Program-made: the position numbers and the translations under genes
Assembly (NCBI GenBank): GCA_035458585.1
Contig: DATHZN010000119.1
Location: 1-38,036 of the forward strand
DNA length: 38,036 nucleotides
From: Marinobacterium_E sp035458585
GTDB taxonomy: Bacteria > Pseudomonadota > Gammaproteobacteria > Pseudomonadales > Balneatricaceae
Reading direction: 5' to 3'
Part shown: one piece after another, positions 23,806 to 31,900 of the stretch
Position numbering within the stretch: position 1 is the stretch's first letter
How the letters are laid out: the number at the start of each line of letters is the position of its first letter
Notes under the pieces: generated by a model
The model's input: only the letters and a program-made list of their open reading frames with translations
Told to the model about the DNA's origin: nothing
The model's database searches: none

Positions 23806-23816
23806 ACTAAATTAGT
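23806..23816 (+). promoter_or_regulatory. Palindrome, possible IscR site
   Basis: ACTAA-A-TTAGT is a perfect palindrome 75 nt before the iscR start. It resembles the central part of the IscR type 1 operator. Match judged by eye against a remembered consensus. Confidence 0.35.
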
Positions 23817-23823
23817 TGGTTAA

Positions 23824-23848
23824 ATAGTTGATCAAAATTGTAGGAAAT
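23824..23848 (+). promoter_or_regulatory. Candidate IscR type 1 operator
   Basis: The 25 nt begin ATAGTTGA and continue into a partly symmetric AT-rich core, similar to the type 1 IscR consensus, and overlap the -35 element of the predicted iscR promoter. In E. coli, IscR with a [2Fe-2S] cluster represses iscR from such sites. The match is partial and judged by eye. Confidence 0.4.
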
Positions 23849-23856
23849 ACCATAAT
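23828..23856 (+). promoter_or_regulatory. Likely promoter of the isc operon
   Basis: TTGATC (23828-23833) and CATAAT (23851-23856) are spaced by 17 nt, 35 nt before the iscR ATG. This is a good sigma-70 match, with candidate IscR sites overlapping and upstream. Confidence 0.6.
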
Positions 23857-23890
23857 AGCCCCATAGCGATTAGGGACTGAGGTAGACACT

Positions 23891-24364
23891 ATGCGTCTTA
23901 CAACCAAAGGGCGTTATGCAGTGACAGCGATGCTAGATCTTGCTTTGCATCAGGGGAAGGGGCCGATTAGTTTGGCTGATATCTCTGAAAGGCAAGGTAT
24001 TTCGCTTTCATACCTGGAACAGCTCTTTGCGAAGTTGCGCAAACAGGGACTGGTTCAGAGTGTGCGTGGTCCTGGTGGCGGTTACGAACTCAAGCGGGAC
24101 GGAGATCAGATAAACGTCGCTCAGGTCGTCGATGCGGTTAACGAGTCCGTAGACGCCACCGGTTGTCACCAGAAAGGCAACTGTCAGTCGGGCGAGATCT
24201 GTTTGACCCATCACCTTTGGATGGACTTGAGTCAACAAATTCATAATTTCTTGAGCGGTATTAGTCTGGCAGACCTTGTGATGCGTAATGATGTGCAGCG
24301 TGTTGCGAAACGTCAAAACGGTCGCATTTCAGAAGACCTAATCCTTTCAAGTCAAACTAATTAG
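23891..24364 (+). CDS. iscR: Fe-S cluster-sensing transcription regulator IscR
   Basis: IscR is an Rrf2-family regulator that senses cellular Fe-S status through a [2Fe-2S] cluster and represses the isc operon when clusters are plentiful. The 157-residue protein starts MRLTTKGRYAVTAMLD, has the winged-helix ISLSYLEQLFAKLR and wing PGGGYEL, and carries the cluster ligands Cys92, Cys98, Cys104 and His107 at the same positions as E. coli. It heads the operon iscR-iscS-iscU-iscA-hscB-hscA-fdx-iscX. The promoter upstream overlaps a candidate IscR site, so feedback control is likely. Confidence 0.97.
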   Translation: MRLTTKGRYAVTAMLDLALHQGKGPISLADISERQGISLSYLEQLFAKLRKQGLVQSVRGPGGGYELKRDGDQINVAQVVDAVNESVDATGCHQKGNCQSGEICLTHHLWMDLSQQIHNFLSGISLADLVMRNDVQRVAKRQNGRISEDLILSSQTN

Positions 24365-24397
24365 AAGTTGGGTTGCACCCAGAGTTTGGAGATATAG

Positions 24398-25612
24398 ATG
24401 AAACTGCCAATTTACTTGGATTATTCAGCCACTACACCAGTGGATCCGCGAGTCGCTGAGAAGATGATGGCTTGCCTTACTCCCGACGGTACTTTCGGTA
24501 ACCCTGCCAGTCGCTCTCACCTGTTTGGTTGGAAAGCGGAAGAGGCGGTTGAGACTGCCCGTCGTCAAGTTGCTGATGCAATTAATGCCGACCCCCGTGA
24601 AATCGTCTGGACATCGGGTGCGACCGAATCAGATAACTTGGCTATAAAGGGTGTTGCGCACTTCTATCATAAGAAGGGTAAACACATCATCACATCAAAA
24701 ATCGAACACAAAGCGGTTCTTGATGCGACTCGTCAGTTGGAGCGCGAGGGGTACGAAGTAACCTACCTCACACCGGGCTCTGATGGTCTGATCACGCCGC
24801 AGATGGTTGCTGATGCCCTACGTGAAGACACTATATTAGTCTCTTTGATGCATATTAATAACGAGATCGGCACGATTACCGATATCGCGGCTATCGGCGA
24901 ACTGACCCGCAAGCATGGTGTCCTTTTCCACGTTGACGCGGCTCAGAGTGCTGGTAAGTTGCCAATAGACATGCAAGAGATGAAGGTCGATTTGATGTCC
25001 CTGTGCGGGCACAAAGTCTACGGGCCTAAGGGTGTTGGTGCGCTGTACGTTCGCCGCAAGCCACGTGTGCGTATTGAAGCGCAGATTCATGGTGGCGGTC
25101 ACGAGCGTGGTATGCGTTCGGGTACGCTAGCGACTCACCAGATTGTCGGTATGGGCGAAGCCTTCCGTATTGGCAAAGAGGAGATGGATTCTGAGAGAGC
25201 GCGTCTGGTATCTCTGCGTGATCGTTTCTGGTCGCAGATAAAAGACATGGAAGAGGTCTATGTTAATGGCTCTTTTGATCAGCGCTACCCAGGCAACCTT
25301 AACGTCAGTTTTGCGTTCGTTGAGGGCGAGTCTCTGCTGATGTCGTTAAAAGATTTGGCTGTTTCATCGGGTTCTGCTTGTACTTCAGCAAGCCTGGAGC
25401 CCTCATACGTGCTGCGCGCGCTGGGTCTGAATGATGAAATGGCGCATTCATCAATCCGTTTTTCATTTGGCCGATTCACCACTGAAGAAGAGGTGGATTA
25501 TGCGGCAGCACAGGTGCGCACAGCCGTGGACAAGCTACGCGAACTGTCGCCGCTTTGGGATATGTTCAAAGACGGCGTCGATCTGAGCAAGGTCGAGTGG
25601 GTTCACCATTAA
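24398..25612 (+). CDS. iscS: Cysteine desulfurase IscS
   Basis: IscS uses pyridoxal phosphate to take sulfur from cysteine and hands the persulfide to IscU and to tRNA thiolation proteins. The 404-residue protein is the length of E. coli IscS. The PLP lysine Lys206 is in GHKVYGPKG, the cofactor-stacking His lies in the SKIEHKA region, and the persulfide-forming Cys328 is in SSGSACTSASLEP. The C-terminus WVHH is typical. It lies 33 nt after iscR and 30 nt before iscU. Confidence 0.98.
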   Translation: MKLPIYLDYSATTPVDPRVAEKMMACLTPDGTFGNPASRSHLFGWKAEEAVETARRQVADAINADPREIVWTSGATESDNLAIKGVAHFYHKKGKHIITSKIEHKAVLDATRQLEREGYEVTYLTPGSDGLITPQMVADALREDTILVSLMHINNEIGTITDIAAIGELTRKHGVLFHVDAAQSAGKLPIDMQEMKVDLMSLCGHKVYGPKGVGALYVRRKPRVRIEAQIHGGGHERGMRSGTLATHQIVGMGEAFRIGKEEMDSERARLVSLRDRFWSQIKDMEEVYVNGSFDQRYPGNLNVSFAFVEGESLLMSLKDLAVSSGSACTSASLEPSYVLRALGLNDEMAHSSIRFSFGRFTTEEEVDYAAAQVRTAVDKLRELSPLWDMFKDGVDLSKVEWVHH

Positions 25613-25642
25613 TTTACCGGTTTAGATTTTTAGGAGCTTAAG

Positions 25643-26023
25643 ATGGCTTACAGCGAAAAAGTTATTGATCACTACGAAAACCCACGCAACGTCGGCAAGA
25701 TGGATGCGGATGACAGTCACGTTGGCACTGGTATGGTGGGTGCACCAGCCTGTGGTGACGTTATGCGTCTCCAGATCAAAGTGAGCGATGAGGGTGTGAT
25801 AGAGGATGCAAAGTTTAAAACGTACGGTTGCGGCTCTGCTATCGCTTCAAGTTCGCTGGTGACCGAGTGGGTTAAAGGGATGACTCTGGATCAGGCGGCT
25901 GATCTGAAAAATGCGCAGATCGCGGAAGAGTTGGCGCTACCACCTGTGAAGATCCACTGTTCAGTGTTGGCAGAAGATGCCATCAAAGCGGCAATCGAAG
26001 ATTACCGTAACAAACAGAAGTGA
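25643..26023 (+). CDS. iscU: Fe-S cluster assembly scaffold IscU
   Basis: IscU is the scaffold on which [2Fe-2S] clusters are built before transfer by HscA/HscB. The 126-residue protein has all ligands: Cys37 and Asp39 in GAPACGDVM, Cys63 in YGCGSAIASSS, and His105 and Cys106 in the C-terminal helix. The chaperone recognition motif LPPVK is at 99-103. AGGAG lies before the ATG. It ends one nucleotide into the iscA candidate start region, so the two are coupled. Confidence 0.98.
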   Translation: MAYSEKVIDHYENPRNVGKMDADDSHVGTGMVGAPACGDVMRLQIKVSDEGVIEDAKFKTYGCGSAIASSSLVTEWVKGMTLDQAADLKNAQIAEELALPPVKIHCSVLAEDAIKAAIEDYRNKQK

Positions 26024-26028
26024 TGGAT

Positions 26029-26352
26029 ATGAGAGTCTCAATGACCTCCGCCGCGGCGAATCACGTGGCGAAGTACCTTGAAAAACGCGGCAAGGGTTTG
26101 GGCATCCGTTTGGGTGTCCGTACCTCGGGTTGCTCGGGCATGGCCTACGTGCTCGAATATGTTGATGATCTCAACGGCGAAGATGAGGTGTTTGAGTTTG
26201 AGGGCGTTAAGGTAGTGATAGACCCAAAGAGTCTGGTCTACCTGGATGGCACTGAACTTGATTTCGTCAAGGAAGGTTTAAACGAGGGTTTCAAATTCAA
26301 TAACCCCAATGTACGCAGCGAGTGTGGCTGCGGCGAGAGCTTTAACGTCTGA
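26029..26352 (+). CDS. iscA: Fe-S carrier protein IscA
   Basis: IscA is an A-type carrier that passes clusters on to apo-proteins. With the start at ATG 26029 the protein has 107 residues, the E. coli length, and the three cluster cysteines fall at Cys35 (TSGCSG), Cys99 and Cys101 (CGCGE). An ATG at 26023 overlapping the iscU stop, or GTG at 26020, would add two or three residues. There is no clear ribosome-binding site, so translation probably relies on coupling to iscU. hscB follows after 27 nt. Confidence 0.95.
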   Translation: MRVSMTSAAANHVAKYLEKRGKGLGIRLGVRTSGCSGMAYVLEYVDDLNGEDEVFEFEGVKVVIDPKSLVYLDGTELDFVKEGLNEGFKFNNPNVRSECGCGESFNV

Positions 26353-26379
26353 TTACATCAGTCTGGTTCGCGAGAGATC

Positions 26380-26913
26380 ATGGATATTGCACAGAACTTC
26401 TTTGAACTGTTCGGACTGGACACTAGTTTCGATCTGGACTTGCAGCTTTTAAGTGAACGTTACCGTGAGCTTCAGCGCGAACACCACCCTGACCGCCACG
26501 CACACAAAGGAGAGCGCGAGCAGCGCCTCGCAGTGCAGGCGACTGCTCACCTTAACGAAGCGTTTGAAACCTTGAAGACACCTTTGCTGCGCGCGCAATA
26601 CTTGCTTAAGCTCGAGGGTGTCGATACAGGTGAGGAGAATCGTCGCCAGCTTCCCGGCCCCTTTTTGATGCAGCAAATGGAACTGCGTGAGTCGCTGGTA
26701 GAAGCCGCTAGTGGCCAGGATCCCTTTGAAGCCCTCGATAAACTCGCCGTTGAAGCCAAAGGCCTTGAAGCTGCTGAGTATTCACAGTTTAATGCCGCCC
26801 TCGTAGCCCAAGAGTTGGATTCTGCTGAAATTTCGATTCGTAAGCTGCAATTTATCAATAAATTAATTCGAGAAATTGAGGCGGCAGAAGATCGTCTGGA
26901 TGAGGAGTACTGA
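26380..26913 (+). CDS. hscB: Fe-S assembly co-chaperone HscB
   Basis: HscB is a J-domain protein that brings IscU to HscA and stimulates its ATPase. The 177-residue protein has an N-terminal J domain with the essential His-Pro-Asp at 36-38 and a C-terminal three-helix domain that binds IscU, rich in Glu/Leu/Ala. It is specific to the isc system, unlike general DnaJ, and lacks the Gly/Phe and zinc regions. It is followed by hscA after 5 nt. Confidence 0.96.
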   Translation: MDIAQNFFELFGLDTSFDLDLQLLSERYRELQREHHPDRHAHKGEREQRLAVQATAHLNEAFETLKTPLLRAQYLLKLEGVDTGEENRRQLPGPFLMQQMELRESLVEAASGQDPFEALDKLAVEAKGLEAAEYSQFNAALVAQELDSAEISIRKLQFINKLIREIEAAEDRLDEEY

Positions 26914-26918
26914 TCACT

Positions 26919-28793
26919 ATGGCGCTGTTGCAGATCGCCGAGCCAGGGCTAAGCCTGGATCCCCATCAGCGAAAACTGGCGGTAGGTATAGATCTAGGTA
27001 CCACCAACTCGCTGGTCGCGACCGTGCGCAATGGTGTTGCTGAGACCTTATCAGATTCTGATGGGGTGCATATCCTTCCCTCTGTTGTGCACTATTCAGA
27101 AGCCAAGCCCCCGTTAGTTGGGCAGCAGGCTGCGTTCAAGGCCAACCAAGATCCATACAATACGGTGCAGTCTATCAAACGTCTGATGGGTCGCTCGGCC
27201 AGCGATGCCTTGCAGCTTGGCGAACAGCTGCCCTATGAGTTTGTCGAGTCAGGTACGGGTATGCCCTATTTGCGTACGGCGGCAGGTGATTTAAGTCCCG
27301 TTCAGATCTCGGCAGATATTCTCAAAGCGTTGAATGCGCGCGCGGAACAGAGTCTCGGTGGAGAGCTTGAGGGTGCAGTGATTACTGTGCCCGCTTATTT
27401 TGATGATGCTCAACGCCAGGCGACTAAAGATGCGGCTCAGCTTGCCGGGTTGAACGTGTTGCGTCTGTTAAATGAACCGACCGCAGCAGCGGTCGCCTAT
27501 GGACTGGATCAGCAAGACAAAGGTGTTGTTGCAGTGTATGACTTGGGCGGCGGAACCTTTGATATTTCGATACTACGATTGACGCGTGGTGTATTCGAAG
27601 TGTTGGCGACCGGTGGTGATTCGGCCCTGGGTGGAGATGACTTTGACCACGTATTGGCTAACTGGTTGATGCAGCAGGGTGGCGAACATCAGTATGACGC
27701 CTCCACAACGCGCGAACTGCTCGGTTTAGCTCGCTCCGTAAAAGAGCGCTTAACAGCAGAGGAGCAGATTAACCTAACGCTGCCCGGCACTGGCAAGCAG
27801 CTTGCCGTGACCCGAGCTGACTTTAACGAGCTTGTGAAGCCGTTGGTGGCTAAAACAATTCGAGCGTGTAAACGTGCTCTAAAGGATGCTGGAGTCACGA
27901 CTGAAGAGATTCAGGACGTAGTAATGGTAGGCGGTTCAACCCGTGTCCCTCTGGTACAGTCGAGCGTAGGGGAGTTTTTTCAGCGCGCACCGCATATCGA
28001 TATTGATCCAGACCGTGTAGTGGCGATCGGCGCTGCACTGCAGGCAGATATATTGGCTGGAAACAAACCTGACTCAGAGCTTCTCCTGCTCGATGTTCTT
28101 CCGCTTTCGCTCGGTTTAGAGACTATGGGGGGGTTGGTAGAAAAAGTTATTCACCGTAATACTGCGATCCCAGTGGCCCGTGCCCAAGAGTTTACGACTT
28201 ATCAGGATGGCCAGACCGCGATGCTGGTCCACGTGCTTCAGGGTGAGCGAGAGCTTGTCGATCACTGCCGCTCTCTAGCACGTTTCGAGTTGCGAGGTAT
28301 ACCACCAATGGCGGCTGGTGCGGCCAAGATTCGTGTCACCTTCCAGGTTGATGCTGATGGTCTGCTTAATGTCTCTGCCAAGGAGCTGTCAACGGGAATC
28401 GAGAGTGCCGTTCAGGTTAAGCCCTCATATGGGCTGTCGGATTCAGAGATCACGCGTATGCTGCAGGAGTCTTACTCCAACGCGCAGGATGATCGCGAAG
28501 CGCGGAGCTTGCGGGAGCAGCAGGTAGAGGCGGATCGGTTGATAAGCGCATTGCGCAGTGCGATTGCTGAGGACGGGTCCAGATTACTGTCCGAGCAAGA
28601 AGCAAAAGATCTATTAGCGGAGATTGAGGTGCTCGAAAACCTGACAAAAGGTGAGAGCGCTGGAGCTATAGAGGCTGGAGTCGAGCATCTCGCTCAGGTG
28701 AGTGATTTCTTTGCTTCACGTCGTATGGATAGTTCGATTCAGAGTGCTCTGCAGGGGCAGAGTGTTGACTATTTTGAAAAGGAGAAGGGCTAA
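26919..28793 (+). CDS. hscA: Fe-S assembly chaperone HscA
   Basis: HscA is a specialised Hsp70 that binds the LPPVK motif of IscU and drives cluster transfer. The 624-residue protein has the Hsp70 ATPase domain (VGIDLGTTNSLVA near 22, NEPTAAAVAYGLD, YDLGGGTFD, VVMVGGSTRVP) and a substrate-binding domain beginning LLLDVLPLSLGLETMGG. It carries the short C-terminal lid of HscA rather than the DnaK EEVD tail. Its stop codon TAA overlaps the fdx start by one nucleotide. The length is close to E. coli HscA (616). Confidence 0.97.
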   Translation: MALLQIAEPGLSLDPHQRKLAVGIDLGTTNSLVATVRNGVAETLSDSDGVHILPSVVHYSEAKPPLVGQQAAFKANQDPYNTVQSIKRLMGRSASDALQLGEQLPYEFVESGTGMPYLRTAAGDLSPVQISADILKALNARAEQSLGGELEGAVITVPAYFDDAQRQATKDAAQLAGLNVLRLLNEPTAAAVAYGLDQQDKGVVAVYDLGGGTFDISILRLTRGVFEVLATGGDSALGGDDFDHVLANWLMQQGGEHQYDASTTRELLGLARSVKERLTAEEQINLTLPGTGKQLAVTRADFNELVKPLVAKTIRACKRALKDAGVTTEEIQDVVMVGGSTRVPLVQSSVGEFFQRAPHIDIDPDRVVAIGAALQADILAGNKPDSELLLLDVLPLSLGLETMGGLVEKVIHRNTAIPVARAQEFTTYQDGQTAMLVHVLQGERELVDHCRSLARFELRGIPPMAAGAAKIRVTFQVDADGLLNVSAKELSTGIESAVQVKPSYGLSDSEITRMLQESYSNAQDDREARSLREQQVEADRLISALRSAIAEDGSRLLSEQEAKDLLAEIEVLENLTKGESAGAIEAGVEHLAQVSDFFASRRMDSSIQSALQGQSVDYFEKEKG

Positions 28794-29131
28794 TGCCGCA
28801 AATTATATTCTTGCCTCACGCGGAGCTTTGCCCGGAAGGACAGGTTATAGAAGCTGAGCCGGGGGTAACGATTTGTGATGCGGCTTTGCGCAACGGCATT
28901 CACATCGAGCACGCTTGTGAGAAGTCCTGTGCCTGTACCACCTGTCATGTAATTGTTCGTGAGGGGTTTGACAGTCTCGACGAGTCGGACGAATTGGAAG
29001 ATGACATGCTTGATAAAGCGTGGGGCCTTGAGCCTGAATCGCGTCTGAGTTGTCAGGCAGTTGTGGCAGACGAGGATTTGGTGGTGGAGATTCCAAAATA
29101 CACCATCAATCAGGTCTCTGAGGGTCACTAA
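28793..29131 (+). CDS. fdx: [2Fe-2S] ferredoxin of the isc operon
   Basis: This adrenodoxin-type ferredoxin supplies electrons to IscS/IscU during cluster assembly. The 112-residue protein has the ligands Cys42, Cys48, Cys51 and Cys87, matching E. coli Fdx, and an extra Cys46 inside the loop, as is typical of this subgroup. The ATG overlaps the hscA stop (TAATG), so translation is coupled. iscX follows after 18 nt. Confidence 0.97.
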   Translation: MPQIIFLPHAELCPEGQVIEAEPGVTICDAALRNGIHIEHACEKSCACTTCHVIVREGFDSLDESDELEDDMLDKAWGLEPESRLSCQAVVADEDLVVEIPKYTINQVSEGH

Positions 29132-29149
29132 GGCGGTCGGGAGATAAGG

Positions 29150-29344
29150 ATGCAGTGGACAGATGTCAGTGATATTGCGATTGCGTTGACTGAGATTTTC
29201 CCAGAGCAAAACCCTCTTGAAGTCAGCTTTCCAGATCTATACCAGCGGGTTATGAGTCTTGAGGGTTTTGAAGGTGATCCCAATCACTGCGGAGAAAAGA
29301 TTCTCGAGGCTATTCAGATGGCTTGGCTAGATGAGTACAACTAA
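29150..29344 (+). CDS. iscX: Isc-associated small acidic protein IscX
   Basis: IscX is a 64-residue acidic protein that binds IscS at the same face as frataxin and modulates cluster assembly with iron. The sequence WTDVSDIAIALTEIFPEQNP and the end IQMAWLDEYN are nearly the family consensus. It ends the isc operon in most gammaproteobacteria. No strong terminator follows; the ndk promoter lies about 45 nt downstream. Confidence 0.95.
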   Translation: MQWTDVSDIAIALTEIFPEQNPLEVSFPDLYQRVMSLEGFEGDPNHCGEKILEAIQMAWLDEYN

Positions 29345-29389
29345 CTGCTTCAGCCTGTCGCGCTACTGTTTAATCCCAAAGTCTTAGCG

Positions 29390-29395
29390 TATAAT
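29390..29395 (+). promoter_or_regulatory. Probable -10 element for ndk
   Basis: A perfect TATAAT lies 43 nt before the ndk ATG, followed by a GC-rich stretch. No convincing -35 hexamer is visible at the usual distance. Confidence 0.45.
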
Positions 29396-29437
29396 TCGCG
29401 CACTAAAATTTCATCCAACTAATTAAAGGTTAGGTTC

Positions 29438-29845
29438 ATGGCTATCGAACGTACTCTATCTATCATTAAGCCAGATGCAGTGGCTAAAAACGTTATCGGC
29501 GAAATCGTTGCTCGCTTCGAGAAGGCGGGTCTGAAAGTTGTCTCAATGCAGATGAAGCAGCTATCGCAGGCCGATGCGGAAGGTTTTTACGCTGAACACA
29601 AAGAGCGTCCGTTCTTCGGTGACTTGGTTTCGTTCATGACCTCTGGCCCGGTTGTTGTTCAGGTCCTGGAAGGTGAAAACGCTATCGCTTTGAACCGCGA
29701 GCTGATGGGTGCTACTAACCCACAGGAAGCTGCTGAAGGTACTATTCGCCGAGACTTCGCTTCATCTATCGATGCGAACGCTGTACACGGTTCTGACTCT
29801 GCAGCATCTGCTGAGCGCGAAATCGCGTATTTCTTCGGCGCATAA
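29438..29845 (+). CDS. ndk: Nucleoside diphosphate kinase
   Basis: Ndk moves the terminal phosphate from ATP to other NDPs through a phospho-histidine and balances nucleotide pools. The 135-residue protein starts MAIERTLSIIKPDAVAKN, and the phospho-acceptor His117 is in the NAVHGSDS motif. It ends at REIAYFFGA, about eight residues before the E. coli end; the catalytic core is complete, so this is a short tail rather than a truncation. It has its own -10 element and is followed by a strong hairpin before rlmN. Confidence 0.96.
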   Translation: MAIERTLSIIKPDAVAKNVIGEIVARFEKAGLKVVSMQMKQLSQADAEGFYAEHKERPFFGDLVSFMTSGPVVVQVLEGENAIALNRELMGATNPQEAAEGTIRRDFASSIDANAVHGSDSAASAEREIAYFFGA

Positions 29846-29857
29846 GTTGAAGATCCG

Positions 29858-29881
29858 GGCGCAGGTGCTTGCACCTGTGCC
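29858..29881 (+). repeat. Strong hairpin between ndk and rlmN
   Basis: Bases 29858-29867 pair with 29872-29881 over 10 bp with one G-T pair, closed by a CTTG loop. No U-tract follows, so it is unlikely to be a simple terminator; it may be an RNA-processing or 3'-stability element, or a protein site. Confidence 0.5.
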
Positions 29882-29905
29882 AACCCTCAAGAGACACCCC
29901 GCACC

Positions 29906-31009
29906 ATGTCCGAATCAAAAGTAAACCTCCTAGGTTTATCCCCCGCAAAACTCGAAGAGTTTTTTGAAACGCTTGGCGAAAAGAAGTTTCGTGCTGTCCA
30001 GGTATTGAAATGGATGCACCAGCAAGGCGCAAGCTCGTTCGACGAAATGACCAATATTAGCAAAGCACTGCGCAGTAAGCTGGCTGAGGTCGCGGAGATA
30101 CGTGAGCCAGAGATCCTCATCGACAAGACATCTAAAGATGGCACGCGCAAGTGGGTCATTCAGATGGATGGCGGATCTGCGATCGAGATGGTGTTGATCC
30201 CGGAGGGTGATCGCAGGACTCTTTGCGTTTCATCGCAGGTCGGTTGTTCACTGGACTGCAGCTTCTGTTCAACCGGTAAGCAGGGGTTCAATCGCAATCT
30301 CAGTACCGCAGAGATCATTGCACAGTTGCGCGTAGCGATACGCTGTTGCGGAGGTTTTGATCCGAGTGGGGAACGGCGCGTAAGCAATGTTGTCTTGATG
30401 GGTATGGGCGAGCCGCTGATGAACTTTGATAATGTCGTCGATGCCGTCCAGATGATGATGGATGACAATGCGTACGGCCTCTCAAAACGTCGCGTCACGC
30501 TGAGTACCTCGGGTGTCGTACCAGCGCTGGATAAGCTTGGAGACGTTACAGATGTCTCCCTGGCAGTCTCTCTACATGCCGCCAACAATGCGCTACGCGA
30601 TGTGCTGGTTCCGATTAACAAAAAATATCCTATCGAAATGCTGGTAGATTCGGTTAATCGTTACTTTGCTAAACTTGGTGATAAGCGAGTGCCAACAGTA
30701 GAGTACACGTTGATAGCGGGCGTAAACGACCAGCCAGAGCACGCACGTGAGTTGGTTAAACTGTTACGCAAGATGCCTTGTAAACTCAATCTGATCCCGT
30801 TTAACCCCTTCCCTAACTCTGGTTATGAGCGTCCGAGTGAAACGGCAATTGCGAAGTTTAAGAGTGAGATGCTCAAAGGGAAAATACTCACCACTGTGCG
30901 TCGCACGCGTGGTGATGATGTGGATGCAGCTTGCGGGCAGTTGGTCGGTCAGGTAGCGGACCGTACCCGCCGAAGCCAAAAATATATCCAGCTGCGTCAG
31001 TCCGACTAA
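29906..31009 (+). CDS. rlmN: Dual-specificity 23S rRNA / tRNA adenine-C2 methyltransferase RlmN
   Basis: RlmN is a radical S-adenosylmethionine enzyme that makes m2A2503 in 23S rRNA and m2A37 in some tRNAs. The 367-residue protein has the cluster motif C-x3-C-x2-C at Cys114, Cys118 and Cys121. Cys107 lies in a TLCVSS segment, and a C-terminal Cys in DAACGQL matches the catalytic methyl-carrying Cys of the family. GMGEPLMN and LNLIPFNPFPNSGYERP are family hallmarks. ATG 29906 has only a weak ribosome-binding site. ndk-rlmN-pilW-rodZ is the Pseudomonas order. Confidence 0.97.
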   Translation: MSESKVNLLGLSPAKLEEFFETLGEKKFRAVQVLKWMHQQGASSFDEMTNISKALRSKLAEVAEIREPEILIDKTSKDGTRKWVIQMDGGSAIEMVLIPEGDRRTLCVSSQVGCSLDCSFCSTGKQGFNRNLSTAEIIAQLRVAIRCCGGFDPSGERRVSNVVLMGMGEPLMNFDNVVDAVQMMMDDNAYGLSKRRVTLSTSGVVPALDKLGDVTDVSLAVSLHAANNALRDVLVPINKKYPIEMLVDSVNRYFAKLGDKRVPTVEYTLIAGVNDQPEHARELVKLLRKMPCKLNLIPFNPFPNSGYERPSETAIAKFKSEMLKGKILTTVRRTRGDDVDAACGQLVGQVADRTRRSQKYIQLRQSD

Positions 31010-31010
31010 C

Positions 31011-31042
31011 CTCTTAACTGAGCGCTAAGAGTCTGAATTTTA
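31011..31042 (+). terminator. Weak terminator-like hairpin after rlmN
   Basis: CTCTTA (31011-31016) pairs with TAAGAG (31026-31031), followed after a few nt by a T-rich stretch with A interruptions. It begins right after the rlmN stop. Confidence 0.4.
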
Positions 31043-31123
31043 TTTATTTTCTTTCAGCTCAACATGACAGTGCCGGGTTCCTGTGTTAGAACTAGAGAAT
31101 AGTCTCAACCACAAGGAAAGAGA

Positions 31124-31900
31124 GTGAATACGACTCGTCGCCTCATAGCAGGCGTCCTCTTATCGGCGCTCCTCGCTGGATGTTCGAGCATGTCGCCAAA
31201 TGGCATGTTTAATAAAGGGTCTCAGGCCTCTGTAGAGTCCTATACTGAGCTCGGAATCAAGTATCTTCAGGCGGGTGACAATATCAGCGCTAAGTCCTCG
31301 CTCAAACAAGCACTGGATATAAACCCGACCCATGCGCCCGCGCTCAATGGACTTGCGCTGGTGTTCCAGACTGAAGCGGAAAATGAGTTAGCTGAAAACT
31401 ATTTCCGTGACGCTGTAAAAAGTGACCCTTCGTCGGCAATGATACACAATAACTTCGGTGCCTTTCTTTACGCCCAAAAACGCTATGAGGAGGCTTGTAC
31501 GGAGTTGTCGCGTGCGACGGAAGACCCCTTTTACCCACAACGTGCTCAGGCCTTTGAGAACCTTGGCCGTTGCTACCGTCTAGTGGGACGAAATGATGCT
31601 GCGAGCTTTGTGTTGCAGCGGGCATTGACACTGTCACCCGATCGTCCGTTGGCGATGATTGAATTAGCCGATCTCTATCTTGAACAGGGGCGCTATGAAC
31701 CGGCGTCAGAGTGGTTCGCAGAGTTCCGCGAGTTGGTTGATCGAGGCCGTGTTGATCACTTTGCTAAAAGCCTCTGGGTTGGTGTAAGGTTGGCACGCAT
31801 ACAAGGTAATGCGAGTCGCGCGGCAACCTATGCGTTGCTGTTGAAGAACTTGTACCCGGAATCAGAAGAATATAAGAAGTACGAGGAGTCCAGCCGGTGA
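31124..31900 (+). CDS. pilW: Type IV pilus biogenesis/stability lipoprotein PilW (PilF), TPR protein
   Basis: The 258-residue protein has a lipoprotein signal with LLAGC (Cys20), then TPR repeats (about residues 40-210, with motifs such as LGIKYLQAGD, LNGLALVFQTEAENELAENYF and FENLGRCYRLVGRNDAA). In Pseudomonas the homologue is the pilotin that places PilQ secretin in the outer membrane. It starts with GTG 31124 preceded by AAGGAAAGAG. The GTGA overlap with rodZ couples the two. Presence suggests type IV pili, but no other pil gene is in this window, so the role could be broader. Confidence 0.88.
   Translation: MNTTRRLIAGVLLSALLAGCSSMSPNGMFNKGSQASVESYTELGIKYLQAGDNISAKSSLKQALDINPTHAPALNGLALVFQTEAENELAENYFRDAVKSDPSSAMIHNNFGAFLYAQKRYEEACTELSRATEDPFYPQRAQAFENLGRCYRLVGRNDAASFVLQRALTLSPDRPLAMIELADLYLEQGRYEPASEWFAEFRELVDRGRVDHFAKSLWVGVRLARIQGNASRAATYALLLKNLYPESEEYKKYEESSR

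Noticed and set aside
29438..29845. Ndk as C-terminally truncated
   Set aside because: All catalytic residues are present and the frame ends cleanly after the YFFG motif; only a variable tail is shorter.
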